A stretch of 54,627 bases of DNA from DASPUH01 sp964518505 (GTDB lineage Bacteria; Chloroflexota; Limnocylindria; Limnocylindrales; CSP1-4), in contig CAZFGT010000012.1 of the NCBI GenBank assembly GCA_964518505.1, forward strand, positions 1 to 54,627. The letters are read 5' to 3'. Position numbers and translations under genes: made by a program. Positions 16,896-25,098 of the stretch are shown here, piece after piece. The notes beneath the pieces are model-generated. The model saw only the letters and a list, made by a program, of their open reading frames with translations. It did not search any database and was not told where the DNA came from. The first letter of the stretch is position 1. Every line of letters begins with the position of its first letter.

Positions 16896-18964
16896 GCGGA
16901 ACCGCTCGTATCCGGCGGCATGTGGCGCTGGAACCACGCGAGCATGCGCGTGTGGCGGTCGATGCGGCGGTCGGGCCGGCCCGCGGCGGCGAAGACGTGC
17001 CAGCTTTCCGGGTAGAGCACCAGCTCGACCGGGCGGCCGAGCGCCTTCAGGGCGATGAACAGGGTCTGGTTGTCCGCCGCAGGGCAGCGCAGGTCGGCCT
17101 CGCCCTGCAGCAGCAGCAGCGGCGCCCGGATCGCGGCCACGTGGCGCAGTGGCGACTGGTGCCACAGCCGGGCGACGCCGTCCGCATCGAACGGCTCGCC
17201 GAGGTCGGCCCGACGGTCGTAGTCGGGCCCGGTGTCCGACGCCGCCCAGCTCACCAGCTGGTCCGTGACGCCGTTCTCGCTCACCGCGGCCGCCCACCGG
17301 TCGGGATGGGCGCCCACCAGCCAGTTGACCAGGAACCCGCCGTACGACAGGCCCAGCAGGCCGACCCGCCGGGCGTCGGCGGAACCGTCGGCGACCAGCG
17401 CATCGACCACGGCGAGCACGTCCTCCGCGTCGGGGCCGCCCCAGTGGCCCATGTGGGCTTTGATCCAGGCCGCCCCATAGCCGGCCGAGCCGCGGATGTT
17501 GGGCAGCGCGACCCGGTAGCCCGCCGAGCACAGGATCTGCACCTCGAGTGACGGCGCGGACGCCCACCCGCCGAGCGGCCCGCCGTGGATGTCGACGACC
17601 AGCGGCAGCGTCGCCCCGTCGGTCCCGGGCGGCGAGGCGATCCGCGTCTCGATCGGCCCGCCCGCACCCGGGATCCAGCGATCGCTCATCACCGGCTGGC
17701 GCAGGCGCCGCTGCCAGGTCGAACCCTCGCGGGTGAGGCGGCGCGGACGGCCGGTCCCGACCTCCTCCAGCTCCATGGCCCGTCCGTCCTGCGTGCCAAG
17801 GACGGCCATGCGCCCGGCGGCCACGGCCAGGCCCCGGGTCGTGCGATCGCCGGTGGTCAGCCGTCTCGGCGGCCCCGACGCTTGCCCCGTGGCGTCGTCG
17901 TAGGGGAAGGCGAAGGGATGGGAGCGGCCGCCCTCCGTGACCACGGCGACGACCGCCGGTGGCCGGGTGGACCAGCACGGGCCGGTCTGGGCGAAGACCG
18001 ACCAACCGTGGAGATCGGTATCGGTCCAGTCGCCGATGGGCCGATCGAGGTCCCGCCCAAGGGCGACCGGACCGACCGCGGACCCCGCCGGCCTGGCGGG
18101 GGCCAGGAAGAGCGAGGCCGGATCCCAGTCGGGGGCGCCCTCGACATCGCTGCCCGTGAGGGCCAGCCAGCGGCCATCCGGCGACACGCTCACCGCCTCG
18201 ACGCGGCCGGCCAGCGCGGCGACCTGCTGCGGACCGTGCTCGTCGGCCGCGCTGCCGTCCGCGGCTACCCGCCACACCCGCGGCCGCGGGTAGAGGTCGC
18301 GCATCGGGCCGCGGTCGGCGCAGAAGACGAGCGAGCGCCCGTCGGCGTCCCAGGCCGGCGAGGCGACGTCGAAGTCCCCCGCGGTGACCGCCACCGCGCG
18401 GGCGCGCCGCCGCACCGGGATCACATGCAGGTGGGTCCGGTAGTCCAGGTGGCCGGTCTCGTCCATGCGCCAGTTGCCGCTGGTGATGCGGCGGGCGGTC
18501 GGGGCCTCGCTCCCGGCCGTCGCGCCGACCATGAAGCGCGGCGGGCCCTGCCACGCCCAGTAGGCGAGGCGGCCGCCGCCCGGCGACCAGGCGAAGCCAC
18601 TCACGCCGTGCGGCGCACGGGTCAGCTGCCAGGCCGTGCCGCGGGCCAGCGGCAGGATCCATACCTGGACCGGCGGCGGATCGCCGCCGCCCGGCGCGGG
18701 CGATCCGGCCAGGTAGGCCAGGTAGCGCCCATCGGGGGAGAAACGCGGCTGGGCGGCACCCTCCCCGGCGCGGCGCACGACACGCCTGGGCCCCTTGCCC
18801 GACAGGGGTACGAGCAGCAGGTCGCGCACGTAGGCGTTGCCGCGTACCCGCCGCCGGGCCACCGCGGCAAGCGTCCCGTCGGGGTGGAGGTCCAGTTCGT
18901 CGAGCACGACCTGGCGCCGCACGACGGCGGGCGTCACGGGCGGCAGGGCGGTCGGGGCGACCAT
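16892..18964 (-). CDS. S9-family (prolyl oligopeptidase-like) serine peptidase
   Basis: A 690-aa protein with an N-terminal beta-propeller (residues ~30-420, with repeated RFSPDGRYLAYLAG / AWSPGGGRLAYWAW / VSPDGRWLALTG blades) and a C-terminal alpha/beta hydrolase. Catalytic triad candidates: Ser in GLSYGGFL, Asp in QGEADLRCP and His in ESWHVFA. IHGGPLGGW provides the oxyanion-hole region. No signal peptide is seen, so a cytosolic acylaminoacyl- or dipeptidyl-peptidase is likely. It starts at ATG 18964, 58 bp from the divergent psuG. A TAGGCT hexamer about 6 nt upstream of the ATG would give a leaderless mRNA. Confident in family, not substrate. Confidence 0.9.
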   Translation of the reverse strand: MVAPTALPPVTPAVVRRQVVLDELDLHPDGTLAAVARRRVRGNAYVRDLLLVPLSGKGPRRVVRRAGEGAAQPRFSPDGRYLAYLAGSPAPGGGDPPPVQVWILPLARGTAWQLTRAPHGVSGFAWSPGGGRLAYWAWQGPPRFMVGATAGSEAPTARRITSGNWRMDETGHLDYRTHLHVIPVRRRARAVAVTAGDFDVASPAWDADGRSLVFCADRGPMRDLYPRPRVWRVAADGSAADEHGPQQVAALAGRVEAVSVSPDGRWLALTGSDVEGAPDWDPASLFLAPARPAGSAVGPVALGRDLDRPIGDWTDTDLHGWSVFAQTGPCWSTRPPAVVAVVTEGGRSHPFAFPYDDATGQASGPPRRLTTGDRTTRGLAVAAGRMAVLGTQDGRAMELEEVGTGRPRRLTREGSTWQRRLRQPVMSDRWIPGAGGPIETRIASPPGTDGATLPLVVDIHGGPLGGWASAPSLEVQILCSAGYRVALPNIRGSAGYGAAWIKAHMGHWGGPDAEDVLAVVDALVADGSADARRVGLLGLSYGGFLVNWLVGAHPDRWAAAVSENGVTDQLVSWAASDTGPDYDRRADLGEPFDADGVARLWHQSPLRHVAAIRAPLLLLQGEADLRCPAADNQTLFIALKALGRPVELVLYPESWHVFAAAGRPDRRIDRHTRMLAWFQRHMPPDTSGSA

Positions 18965-19022
18965 GGCGCGAGCCTACCGCACGCCGAGCCCGCTCCGGGA
19001 GGACGACGGGTACCCTAGGGCC

Positions 19023-19943
19023 ATGCCGGATCGCCAGCTGGGACCCGTCGTGTCGCGCGATGTGCGCCACGCGCTGCGCTCTGGGCGCGGGGTCGTGGCC
19101 CTGGAGTCGACGCTCATCAGCCACGGCCTGCCGGCGCCGCGGAACCTGGAGGTCGCGCTGGCCAGCGAGGCCGCCGTGCGGGCGCAGGGGGCGGTGCCGG
19201 CCACGGTCGCCATCCGCTTCGGCCGGCTCGTCGTGGGCCTGCGGCGCGAGGAGCTGACCGACCTGGCGGAGGCCAGCGGCGTGCTCAAGGTCTCCCGCCA
19301 CAACCTCGCCGCGGCGCTCGGCACGGCGACGTGGGCCGCCACCACGGTCAGCGCCACGATGATCGCGGCGCACGCGGCCGGGGTGCGAGTCTTCGCCACC
19401 GGCGGCATCGGCGGTGTGCACCGCGGCGGCGAACGGTCATTCGATATCTCGGCCGACCTGGAGGAACTCGCCCGTACCCCGGTGGCGGTCGTCTGCTCGG
19501 GTCCCAAGTCGATCCTGGATTCGCGCCTGACGCTGGAGTACCTGGAGACACGCGGCGTGCCGGTGGTGGGCTGCGGGACCGACGAGTTGCCCGGTTTCTT
19601 CGCCCGCGAGAGCGGCCTGCCGACGCCCATGAGCGTGGGCACGCCGGCCGAGGCGGCCGCCCTCGCCCGTCGTCACTGGGGCCTTGGCCTCACCACGGGG
19701 CTCGTCTTCGCCGTGCCCGTGCCCGAGTCGGCGGCCCTGCCGCGGGACGAGGCTGACAGCGCCATCGATCGCGCCCTGGCCGAGGCCCACGCGGCCGGCA
19801 TCCAGGGCCCGGCCGCCACGCCGTGGATCCTGCGGCGGGTGGCCGAGCTGACCGACGGCCGGTCGGTCGAGGCCAACGTGGCCCTCATCGAGCACAACGC
19901 CGAGGTCGCCGGCCGCATCGCCGCGGCGCTCGCCGCCGGCTGA
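19023..19943 (+). CDS. psuG: Pseudouridine-5'-phosphate glycosidase
   Basis: A 306-aa enzyme that cleaves pseudouridine 5'-phosphate to uracil and ribose-5-phosphate. The family start VVALESTLISHGLPAPRNLEVA (read in two parts) is intact; also ATVAIRFGRLVVGL, KVSRHNLAAALG (Lys for the ribose adduct), FATGGIGGVHRG and SVEANVALIEHNA. ATG 19023 begins the conserved sequence; the longer frame upstream overlaps the divergent peptidase promoter. TACCCT at 19011-19016 lies 6 nt before the ATG without any Shine-Dalgarno, consistent with a leaderless transcript. Its product ribose-5-phosphate links to the pentose phosphate operon nearby. High confidence. Confidence 0.95.
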   Translation: MPDRQLGPVVSRDVRHALRSGRGVVALESTLISHGLPAPRNLEVALASEAAVRAQGAVPATVAIRFGRLVVGLRREELTDLAEASGVLKVSRHNLAAALGTATWAATTVSATMIAAHAAGVRVFATGGIGGVHRGGERSFDISADLEELARTPVAVVCSGPKSILDSRLTLEYLETRGVPVVGCGTDELPGFFARESGLPTPMSVGTPAEAAALARRHWGLGLTTGLVFAVPVPESAALPRDEADSAIDRALAEAHAAGIQGPAATPWILRRVAELTDGRSVEANVALIEHNAEVAGRIAAALAAG

Positions 19944-19987
19944 CCGCCCGCGGCTTCGCCACCGAGGTCGCGCGCCGGCGGGGCTGG

Positions 19988-20046
19988 TACCATCGCCATC
20001 GGCCGATCGGGTCGCGCGTGCCGCCGCCACCAGCAGGTCCCGATCG
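19988..20046 (+). promoter_or_regulatory. Candidate promoter and hairpin ahead of ABC exporter
   Basis: TACCAT (19988-19993) may be the -10, with no clear -35. In the following leader an 8-bp inverted repeat CGATCGGG (20004-20011) / CCCGATCG (20039-20046) can form a stem. The leader to GTG 20119 would be about 120 nt. The regulatory role is unknown. Confidence 0.35.
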
Positions 20047-20118
20047 CAGCCCCTGTCCCGGCCCGTGGTCGCCTGGCGAGGCGCCCGCATGGGTCGGCGC
20101 CCGCCTCCGGGAGTCCTC

Positions 20119-21162
20119 GTGTCCGACGTGCCCCACCCCACCGACGCCATCTCCGACCACGCCATCGAGGCGCGGGCGGTCACGCGCGTCTACAAGGCGC
20201 GGCCCGCCCCCGTCACGGCGCTCGCGGGCATCGACCTGGAGGTGGCCCCGGGCGAGTTCTTCGGCCTGCTGGGGCCCAACGGGGCGGGCAAGACGACGCT
20301 CATCAAGATCTTCACGACCCTGCTCCTGCCCACCACCGGCACGGCCCGCGTCTTCGGCTTCGACGTGGCCATCCAGACGAAGCAGATCCGCCGGATCATG
20401 AACATGGTGGCTGGCGGGGAGCAATCGGGCTACGGCGTGCTGACCGTGCGCGAGCAGCTGTGGATGTTCAGCCAGTTCTACGGCCTGGGCACGCGCGAGG
20501 GCTGGAGCCGCGTGGACGAGCTGATCGAGGCGGTCGGCCTCGGCGAGCAGCGCCTGCAGCGCATCTCCTCGCTGTCGACCGGCGAGCGGCAGAAGATGAA
20601 CCTTGCCCGCGGCCTGCTCAACGACCCGTGGATCCTTTTCCTGGACGAGCCGACCCTGGGCCTGGACGTCTCGGCGGCGCGCGTCGTGCGGCACCTCGTC
20701 AGCGAATGGCGGGCGGCGGTGCCCGGCCGCACGGTGCTCCTCACGACCCACTACATGGCCGAGGCGGACGAGCTGTGCGAGCGCATCGCCATCGTCGACC
20801 ACGGGCGCATCCTGGCCATCGGTTCGCCGGCCGAGCTCAAGCGCATGGTCCAGCGCGAGTCGATCTTCCGCCTGGAGCTGGATCGCCTCGATGGTGGTCC
20901 CGCCGCCCTGGCCGGGCTGCCGGGGGTCGTCCACGCCAGTCCCGCGGGCGGCGGTGATGCCGGCGCCGCGGTCGATCGCCAGACGGTGGCCGTCAACCTG
21001 GTGCTGACCGACGATGCGGCGCTGGGCGGCGTGGTGGGGGCCCTGGGCAGCCTGGGGGCGCACATCGTGGCCCTGGCCAAGTCCGAGCCGAGCCTGGAGG
21101 ACGTCTTCGTGGAGCTGGTCGGGCGCGGCTTCGATGACGCGCCGGCCGAGGCCGCCCGATGA
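20119..21162 (+). CDS. ABC exporter ATP-binding subunit
   Basis: A 347-aa ATPase of the DrrA/NodI-like class. Walker A GPNGAGKTT, Q-loop region around GGEQSGYGVLTV, signature SLSTGERQKMNLARGL (a variant of LSGGQ), Walker B ILFLDEPTLGLD and switch His in TTHYMAEADELC. A C-terminal ~100-residue domain typical of DrrA-type ATPases ends SLEDVFVELVGR. Start at GTG 20119, 6 nt after GGGAG; the frame is open further up but without coding character. Works with the two ABC-2 permeases that follow (ATGA overlap). The cargo is unknown. Confidence 0.93.
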   Translation: MSDVPHPTDAISDHAIEARAVTRVYKARPAPVTALAGIDLEVAPGEFFGLLGPNGAGKTTLIKIFTTLLLPTTGTARVFGFDVAIQTKQIRRIMNMVAGGEQSGYGVLTVREQLWMFSQFYGLGTREGWSRVDELIEAVGLGEQRLQRISSLSTGERQKMNLARGLLNDPWILFLDEPTLGLDVSAARVVRHLVSEWRAAVPGRTVLLTTHYMAEADELCERIAIVDHGRILAIGSPAELKRMVQRESIFRLELDRLDGGPAALAGLPGVVHASPAGGGDAGAAVDRQTVAVNLVLTDDAALGGVVGALGSLGAHIVALAKSEPSLEDVFVELVGRGFDDAPAEAAR

Positions 21163-22046
21163 CCAGCCCGAACCTCTACGTCCACCGCCGTACGAGCGGT
21201 CCGCGCGCCGCCGCCGCCTGGGATCGCCGCCAGGTGCTGATGAACAACCTGCGCACGGTCCTGGGCCGTGCCTTCCCGCGCCTCATCGGGCTGACCCGCG
21301 AACCATCATGGCTGCTGTTCGAGGTGGGCCTGCCCTTCCTGACCACCTCGGCGTTCGTGCTGGTCTACCGCGCCCTGCAGGCGCCGCCCGAGTACATCGG
21401 CTTCGTGGTGGTGGGCGGGGCCATGACCGCCTTCTGGCTCAACGTCATCTGGATGATGGCGGCGCAGCTCTACTGGGAGAAGGACCAGGGCAACCTGGAG
21501 CTCTACTTCACGGCGCCCATGGACATGATGGCGGTGCTCTTCGGCATGGCCGTCGGGGGCATGCTCGCCAGCTGCCTGCGGGCGGCCGTGGTGCTGATCG
21601 TGGGCAGCGTCGTGTATGGCGTCCACTTCAGCGTCGACCAGTGGTTGCCCCTGCTGGCCGTCTTCTTCCTGACGCTGGTGGCGCTGTACGGCCTGGGCAT
21701 GATGCTGGCCAGCCTCTTCGTGCTGTGGGGGCGCGAGGCCTTCCACATGACGCAGCTGCTCCAGGAACCCATGTACTTCGTCTCGGGCCTGAACTTCCCC
21801 GTGGGCCAGCTGGGCTTCCTTGGCGCGTTGGCCATCGCCCTGCTGCCGCTCGCGGTGGGCCTTGACGCGATGCGCCAGCTGGCGTTCGCGGGCGGCACGG
21901 TCGTCTTCGCCACGCCCTCGCCCGGCATCGAGATGGCCATCCTGGTCGTCATGGCGGTCGTCTTCCTGGTGCTGGCGCGGTTCTGCCTGCGGACGATGGA
22001 GCGCCTCGCCCGCCACGAAGGGCGCCTCACGGCGCGCTGGCGGTGA
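21159..22046 (+). CDS. ABC-2 type permease, subunit 1
   Basis: A 295-aa membrane protein with an amphipathic N-terminal region and six hydrophobic segments from residue ~50 (LLFEVGLPFLTTSAFVLVY through ILVVMAVVFLVLARF). The Leu/Tyr-rich EKDQGNLELYFTAPM segment after helix 2 is the conserved ABC-2 permease motif. ATG overlaps the ATPase stop (ATGA). The partner is the next gene, so the exporter is probably a heterodimer of permeases. Confidence 0.88.
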   Translation: MTSPNLYVHRRTSGPRAAAAWDRRQVLMNNLRTVLGRAFPRLIGLTREPSWLLFEVGLPFLTTSAFVLVYRALQAPPEYIGFVVVGGAMTAFWLNVIWMMAAQLYWEKDQGNLELYFTAPMDMMAVLFGMAVGGMLASCLRAAVVLIVGSVVYGVHFSVDQWLPLLAVFFLTLVALYGLGMMLASLFVLWGREAFHMTQLLQEPMYFVSGLNFPVGQLGFLGALAIALLPLAVGLDAMRQLAFAGGTVVFATPSPGIEMAILVVMAVVFLVLARFCLRTMERLARHEGRLTARWR

Positions 22047-22055
22047 GGCGCCACC

Positions 22056-23024
22056 ATGGCCGGCGCTGAGGTCCGTGGCCCGGTCGCGACCGCCGTGGGG
22101 CGGGGCGACGGGTTCGACCGTGGGCGCGCCGAGCGCGGTGGTGCCGCCGCGACCTGGCGGGCGTTCGCCACGTCAGCCCGGCTGGGCTGGCAGATGGAGG
22201 CCAACTGGACCGACCCGCTGCTGTTCTTCATCTACTCGGTGGCCAAGCCGCTGGCCAGCGCCCTGATCCTGGTCCTGATGGTCCAGATCGTCAGCGGCGG
22301 GGGCACGGGGGCCGCCTCCGCGCGGGCCTTCGTCGTCATCGGCAGCGCGCTGTGGTCCTTCGTGCTGGCCGGCGTGCAGGGCATCGCCTGGTCGGTGCTC
22401 GATGACCGCGAGCGGTACCGCATGCTCAAGTACCTCTACGTCAGCCCCAGCGACTTCCTGGTCGTGCTGGTCGGCCGTGGCGTGGCCCGTGTCGGCGTGG
22501 GCGGGATGGGCGCGCTCATCACGCTGGCCGCGGGGGTCATCTTCCTGGGGGTGCCCTTCGACGCGGCCCACGCCGACTGGGGCCTGGGGCTGCTGATCAT
22601 GGTCGGCGGCCTCGCCGCCGTGGTCGCCCTGGGCATCCTCATGGCGGCCGTCTGCCTGCAGACGCGCCAGGAGTCGTGGTCCTATCCCGAGGCCGTCGCA
22701 GGGGCCCTCTTCCTGCTGGTCGGGGCGGTCTTCCCCCTGTCGGTGCTGCCTCTGCCGGTCCAGGGCGTCAGCCTGCTGCTGCCCCTGACGTGGTGGATGG
22801 CCGGGTTCCGGCAGGCCGTCTTCCCCGCCACCACCAGCTCCATCGGCGGCGACGGCTCGCTCTTCCAGGCCTTGACCGGCACGGCGACGCCGGGCACCGC
22901 CACGATCGTGCTCGCCTTGCTGGCCACGACGGCGCTGGTTACACTCGTGACCGCGGTGCTCTTCCGGTTCAGCGAACGGCGAGCCAAGGACCGCGGCCTG
23001 ATCGACCGGACGACCGGTTCCTGA
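22056..23024 (+). CDS. ABC-2 type permease, subunit 2
   Basis: A 322-aa membrane protein that follows subunit 1 by 9 bp. About 40 hydrophilic residues are followed by six hydrophobic segments (LILVLMVQIVSGG..., AFVVIGSALWSFVLAGVQG and so on). The RYRMLKYLYVSPSDFLVVLVGR stretch is the second permease's equivalent of the conserved cytoplasmic loop. It differs enough from subunit 1 that the pair is not a recent duplication. With the ATPase it completes a DrrABC-like exporter; substrate unknown. Confidence 0.86.
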   Translation: MAGAEVRGPVATAVGRGDGFDRGRAERGGAAATWRAFATSARLGWQMEANWTDPLLFFIYSVAKPLASALILVLMVQIVSGGGTGAASARAFVVIGSALWSFVLAGVQGIAWSVLDDRERYRMLKYLYVSPSDFLVVLVGRGVARVGVGGMGALITLAAGVIFLGVPFDAAHADWGLGLLIMVGGLAAVVALGILMAAVCLQTRQESWSYPEAVAGALFLLVGAVFPLSVLPLPVQGVSLLLPLTWWMAGFRQAVFPATTSSIGGDGSLFQALTGTATPGTATIVLALLATTALVTLVTAVLFRFSERRAKDRGLIDRTTGS

Positions 23025-23035
23025 CGGGAGGCGCC

Positions 23036-23590
23036 ATGCGGATCTACGAGGGCAGCCCACGCCAGGACTACGAAGAGGTGCTCCGCTCGATCGGCGCGTT
23101 CCTGGACCAGCGCGGCATGCGCGAGGTCCTCTTCGTGGAGGCCCCCGACGGCTTCATCGTGCAGGGCCTGGTGGCCCAGCAGGAGTCGGGCAGCAGCTGG
23201 TCGGAGAACGTGGGCCAGGTCCAGAAGGAGACGCTGACCTTCCTGGACGACGACGTGGGCCGCTTCATGGACGAGGCGCTGGCGCGCCGCAAGACCGGTG
23301 CCCCGGCCCCCGACTGGACCAAGTCCGGGCCGTACGAGCGGGCGCTCCGCGTGCTCGGGCGCTACATCGACGAGCAGAAGCCCCGTGACGTCTTCTTCTT
23401 CGAGCAGGGTGGCTCGTTCGTCATCCGCATGCTGGGGTCGACCGGCAGCGGGGCGCAGCACACCCTGGCCGAATTCACCCCCGACGACATCGAGCAGATG
23501 ATCACGCAGGGTCCCGGCTGGCGGAACCAGGCGCGATCGACCACGCCCACCGCCGCCGCCGGCGGCGGCGCGGCCCCAGCCAAGGGGTGA
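23036..23590 (+). CDS. Unrecognised protein with internal tandem domain duplication
   Basis: A 184-aa soluble protein I do not recognise. ATG 23036 follows GGGAGG by 5 nt and lies 11 bp after the second permease, so it is in the exporter operon. Residues 12-45 and 100-133 align without gaps with about 12 identities of 34 (shared Y-E, L-R, G, D, R, V, F, E, F, L; core patterns REVLFVE and RDVFFFE). Each copy is followed by a related T-L-x-F-x-x-D-D-(V/I) element (66-74 and 143-152). The tail after ~165 is Ala/Gly/Pro-rich. The pattern suggests two copies of an alpha-beta unit, probably ligand or protein binding. No catalytic motif is seen. Confidence 0.7.
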   Translation: MRIYEGSPRQDYEEVLRSIGAFLDQRGMREVLFVEAPDGFIVQGLVAQQESGSSWSENVGQVQKETLTFLDDDVGRFMDEALARRKTGAPAPDWTKSGPYERALRVLGRYIDEQKPRDVFFFEQGGSFVIRMLGSTGSGAQHTLAEFTPDDIEQMITQGPGWRNQARSTTPTAAAGGGAAPAKG

Positions 23591-23631
23591 GGCCGCTCGC
23601 GGCCCCGTCCCACTAACGGAGGTAGCTACCC

Positions 23632-23787
23632 ATGAAAGCCCTCAAAGTCGTGGCCGTCGCCCTTGGGGTCACCCTGGGCGCCCTCATCGTGATCCCGCTG
23701 GTCGTGCTGGCCGGGCTCTTCATCTGGCTCAAGCTGACCGAGGACAGCGACGAGGACGGCCTGGAGCTGGAGCCCGAAGCCGCCTGA
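23632..23787 (+). CDS. Small single-pass membrane protein (51 aa)
   Basis: A 51-aa protein that starts MKALKVVAV. One hydrophobic helix (residues ~5-33) is followed by an acidic cytosolic or external tail rich in Glu and Asp (EDSDEDGLELEPEAA). A strong GGAGG lies 9 nt before ATG 23632. It sits 41 bp after the duplicated-domain gene and 64 bp before mazG, so it is probably the last gene of the exporter operon. Function unknown. The good ribosome-binding site and clean TM-plus-acidic-tail layout support a real gene. Confidence 0.65.
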   Translation: MKALKVVAVALGVTLGALIVIPLVVLAGLFIWLKLTEDSDEDGLELEPEAA

Positions 23788-23851
23788 AGCGGGTCAAGCC
23801 GCCTGCCGGGCCGGCGCCGACGCGGTCCGCCGGCCTGACCAGGGCCCACCC

Positions 23852-24175
23852 ATGACCTTCGACGAGTACGTCGCCCTGGCCGCCCGCACGGACTCCAACG
23901 CCGGCGACGCGCTCGTCGTGGCGGCGCTCGGCCTGGCCGGCGAGGCCGGCGAGTTCGCCGATCGCGTCAAGAAGATCGTGGCCCAGGGCCACGCCCTGGA
24001 CCGCGACGCGCTGGTCGACGAGGCCGGCGACATCCTGTGGTACCTCGCCAAGGCCGCCCGAGCCCTCGACATCTCGCTCGAGGAGGTCGCCCGCCGCAAC
24101 GGGGCCAAGCTCGCCGCGCGCTATCCCGACGGCTTCGCCGTCGCGCGGAGCCTTGCCCGCGCCGCCGGAGAGTGA
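23852..24175 (+). CDS. MazG-like nucleoside triphosphate pyrophosphohydrolase
   Basis: A 107-aa all-alpha NTP-PPase. The metal-binding motif pair is present: GLAGEAGEFADRVKK (residues ~27-41, matching ExxE) and DEAGDILWYLAKAA (~56-69, matching ExxD). This is the MazG-like/RS21-C6-type fold that hydrolyses (d)NTPs to NMP and pyrophosphate, often for house-cleaning of modified nucleotides. The start lacks a clear Shine-Dalgarno. The next gene overlaps its stop (GTGA). Confident in fold, not in substrate. Confidence 0.85.
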   Translation: MTFDEYVALAARTDSNAGDALVVAALGLAGEAGEFADRVKKIVAQGHALDRDALVDEAGDILWYLAKAARALDISLEEVARRNGAKLAARYPDGFAVARSLARAAGE

Positions 24176-25011
24176 CGGCCGGCACGCCGGCCGAGACGCC
24201 GCCGCGCGTGCCGCCGAGCGGGCTTCGTGTGAGCATCCTGGTCGACTACGACGGGACCATCTCGCGCCTCGACGTGGGTGACGAGCTGGTGCGTCGCCAT
24301 GCGCCGGATGCGGCCGAGACCGCCCGCCAGGACGCGGCCTACGACGCCGGGCGGGTCGGCTCCCGTGAGCTGATGCGGTGGGACATGGACGTCCTGCCGG
24401 ACGATCCTGGGCTGCTGCGCGGCGAGGCGGAGGCGGCCGGCCAGGACGACGCGTTCCCCGCCTTCGTGACGGCCGCGCGGGAAGCCGGTGCGGTGGTGGA
24501 GGTGGTCAGCGACGGCCTGGGCTTCTACGTCGCGCCCAACCTGGCCCGCCTTGGCCTGGCCGATCTGCCCGTCGCCACCAACGAGAACCGCCTGCGCGAC
24601 GGCGGCCGGGGGCTGTCCTTCCCCTACGGCCACCCGGCCTGCTTCGTGTGCGGCACCTGCAAGCGCGAACGAGTGCGCGCCCACCAGGACCTGGGGCGCG
24701 TGGTGATCTTCATCGGCGACGGGTCCAGCGATCGCTACGCGGCCTTCCACGCCGACCTGGTGTTCGCCAAGGGCGATCTGGCCGGCTTCTGCAGGGCGGC
24801 CGGCTGGCCCTTCCGGCCCTGGGCCGACTTCGCCGAGGTGACCACCTGGCTCACGGACGCCATCGCCGCCGGCGCCCTGCCGGGGAGCGCCGCGGAGGTC
24901 CCCGCGTGGCGCGCCGCCAACCCCTCGATGGCGGCCCGCGCGGACCGGCCCTTCATCTGCGGCCCCGAGGCATGGGGTCCCGGCCGGACCATCCCGGTCA
25001 GCTTGCTGTAG
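24172..25011 (+). CDS. HAD-superfamily phosphatase (MtnX/SerB-like)
   Basis: A 279-aa hydrolase. HAD motif I VDYDGTIS (~residues 23-30, nucleophile Asp), motif II with VVSDG (~107-111), a Lys in the GTCKRERV region, and motif IV GDGSSDRYAA (~183-192). The arrangement matches the MtnX/phosphoserine-phosphatase-like group. A C-terminal ~80-residue extension is unusual. GTG 24172 overlaps the mazG-like stop by 4 nt; GTG 24229 directly before motif I is an alternative start. Coupling to a nucleotide pyrophosphohydrolase may indicate stepwise dephosphorylation, but the substrate is unknown. Confidence 0.8.
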   Translation: MTAGTPAETPPRVPPSGLRVSILVDYDGTISRLDVGDELVRRHAPDAAETARQDAAYDAGRVGSRELMRWDMDVLPDDPGLLRGEAEAAGQDDAFPAFVTAAREAGAVVEVVSDGLGFYVAPNLARLGLADLPVATNENRLRDGGRGLSFPYGHPACFVCGTCKRERVRAHQDLGRVVIFIGDGSSDRYAAFHADLVFAKGDLAGFCRAAGWPFRPWADFAEVTTWLTDAIAAGALPGSAAEVPAWRAANPSMAARADRPFICGPEAWGPGRTIPVSLL

Positions 25012-25043
25012 ACGTCCCGAGGTCGCTGCGGAGGGTCCGCGGC

Positions 25044-25072
25044 TTGCCCCGATCGCCGGCTTCCGGTACCAT
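25044..25072 (+). promoter_or_regulatory. pyrG promoter
   Basis: A -35 TTGCCC (25044-25049), 17-bp spacer and -10 TACCAT (25067-25072). Transcription would start near the A-run at 25076-25080, about 20 nt before ATG 25099, which has GGAGG 9 nt upstream. A good match in spacing and sequence for a sigma-70-type promoter. Confidence 0.6.
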
Positions 25073-25098
25073 CGGAAAAACCCCGGAGGACTCGACCC

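Noticed and set aside
15909..19421. Open minus-strand frame continuing ~1170 codons upstream of transketolase
   Set aside because: It crosses the PfkB kinase, S9 peptidase and psuG genes and has no domain. Long stop-free shadow frames are expected at this GC content.
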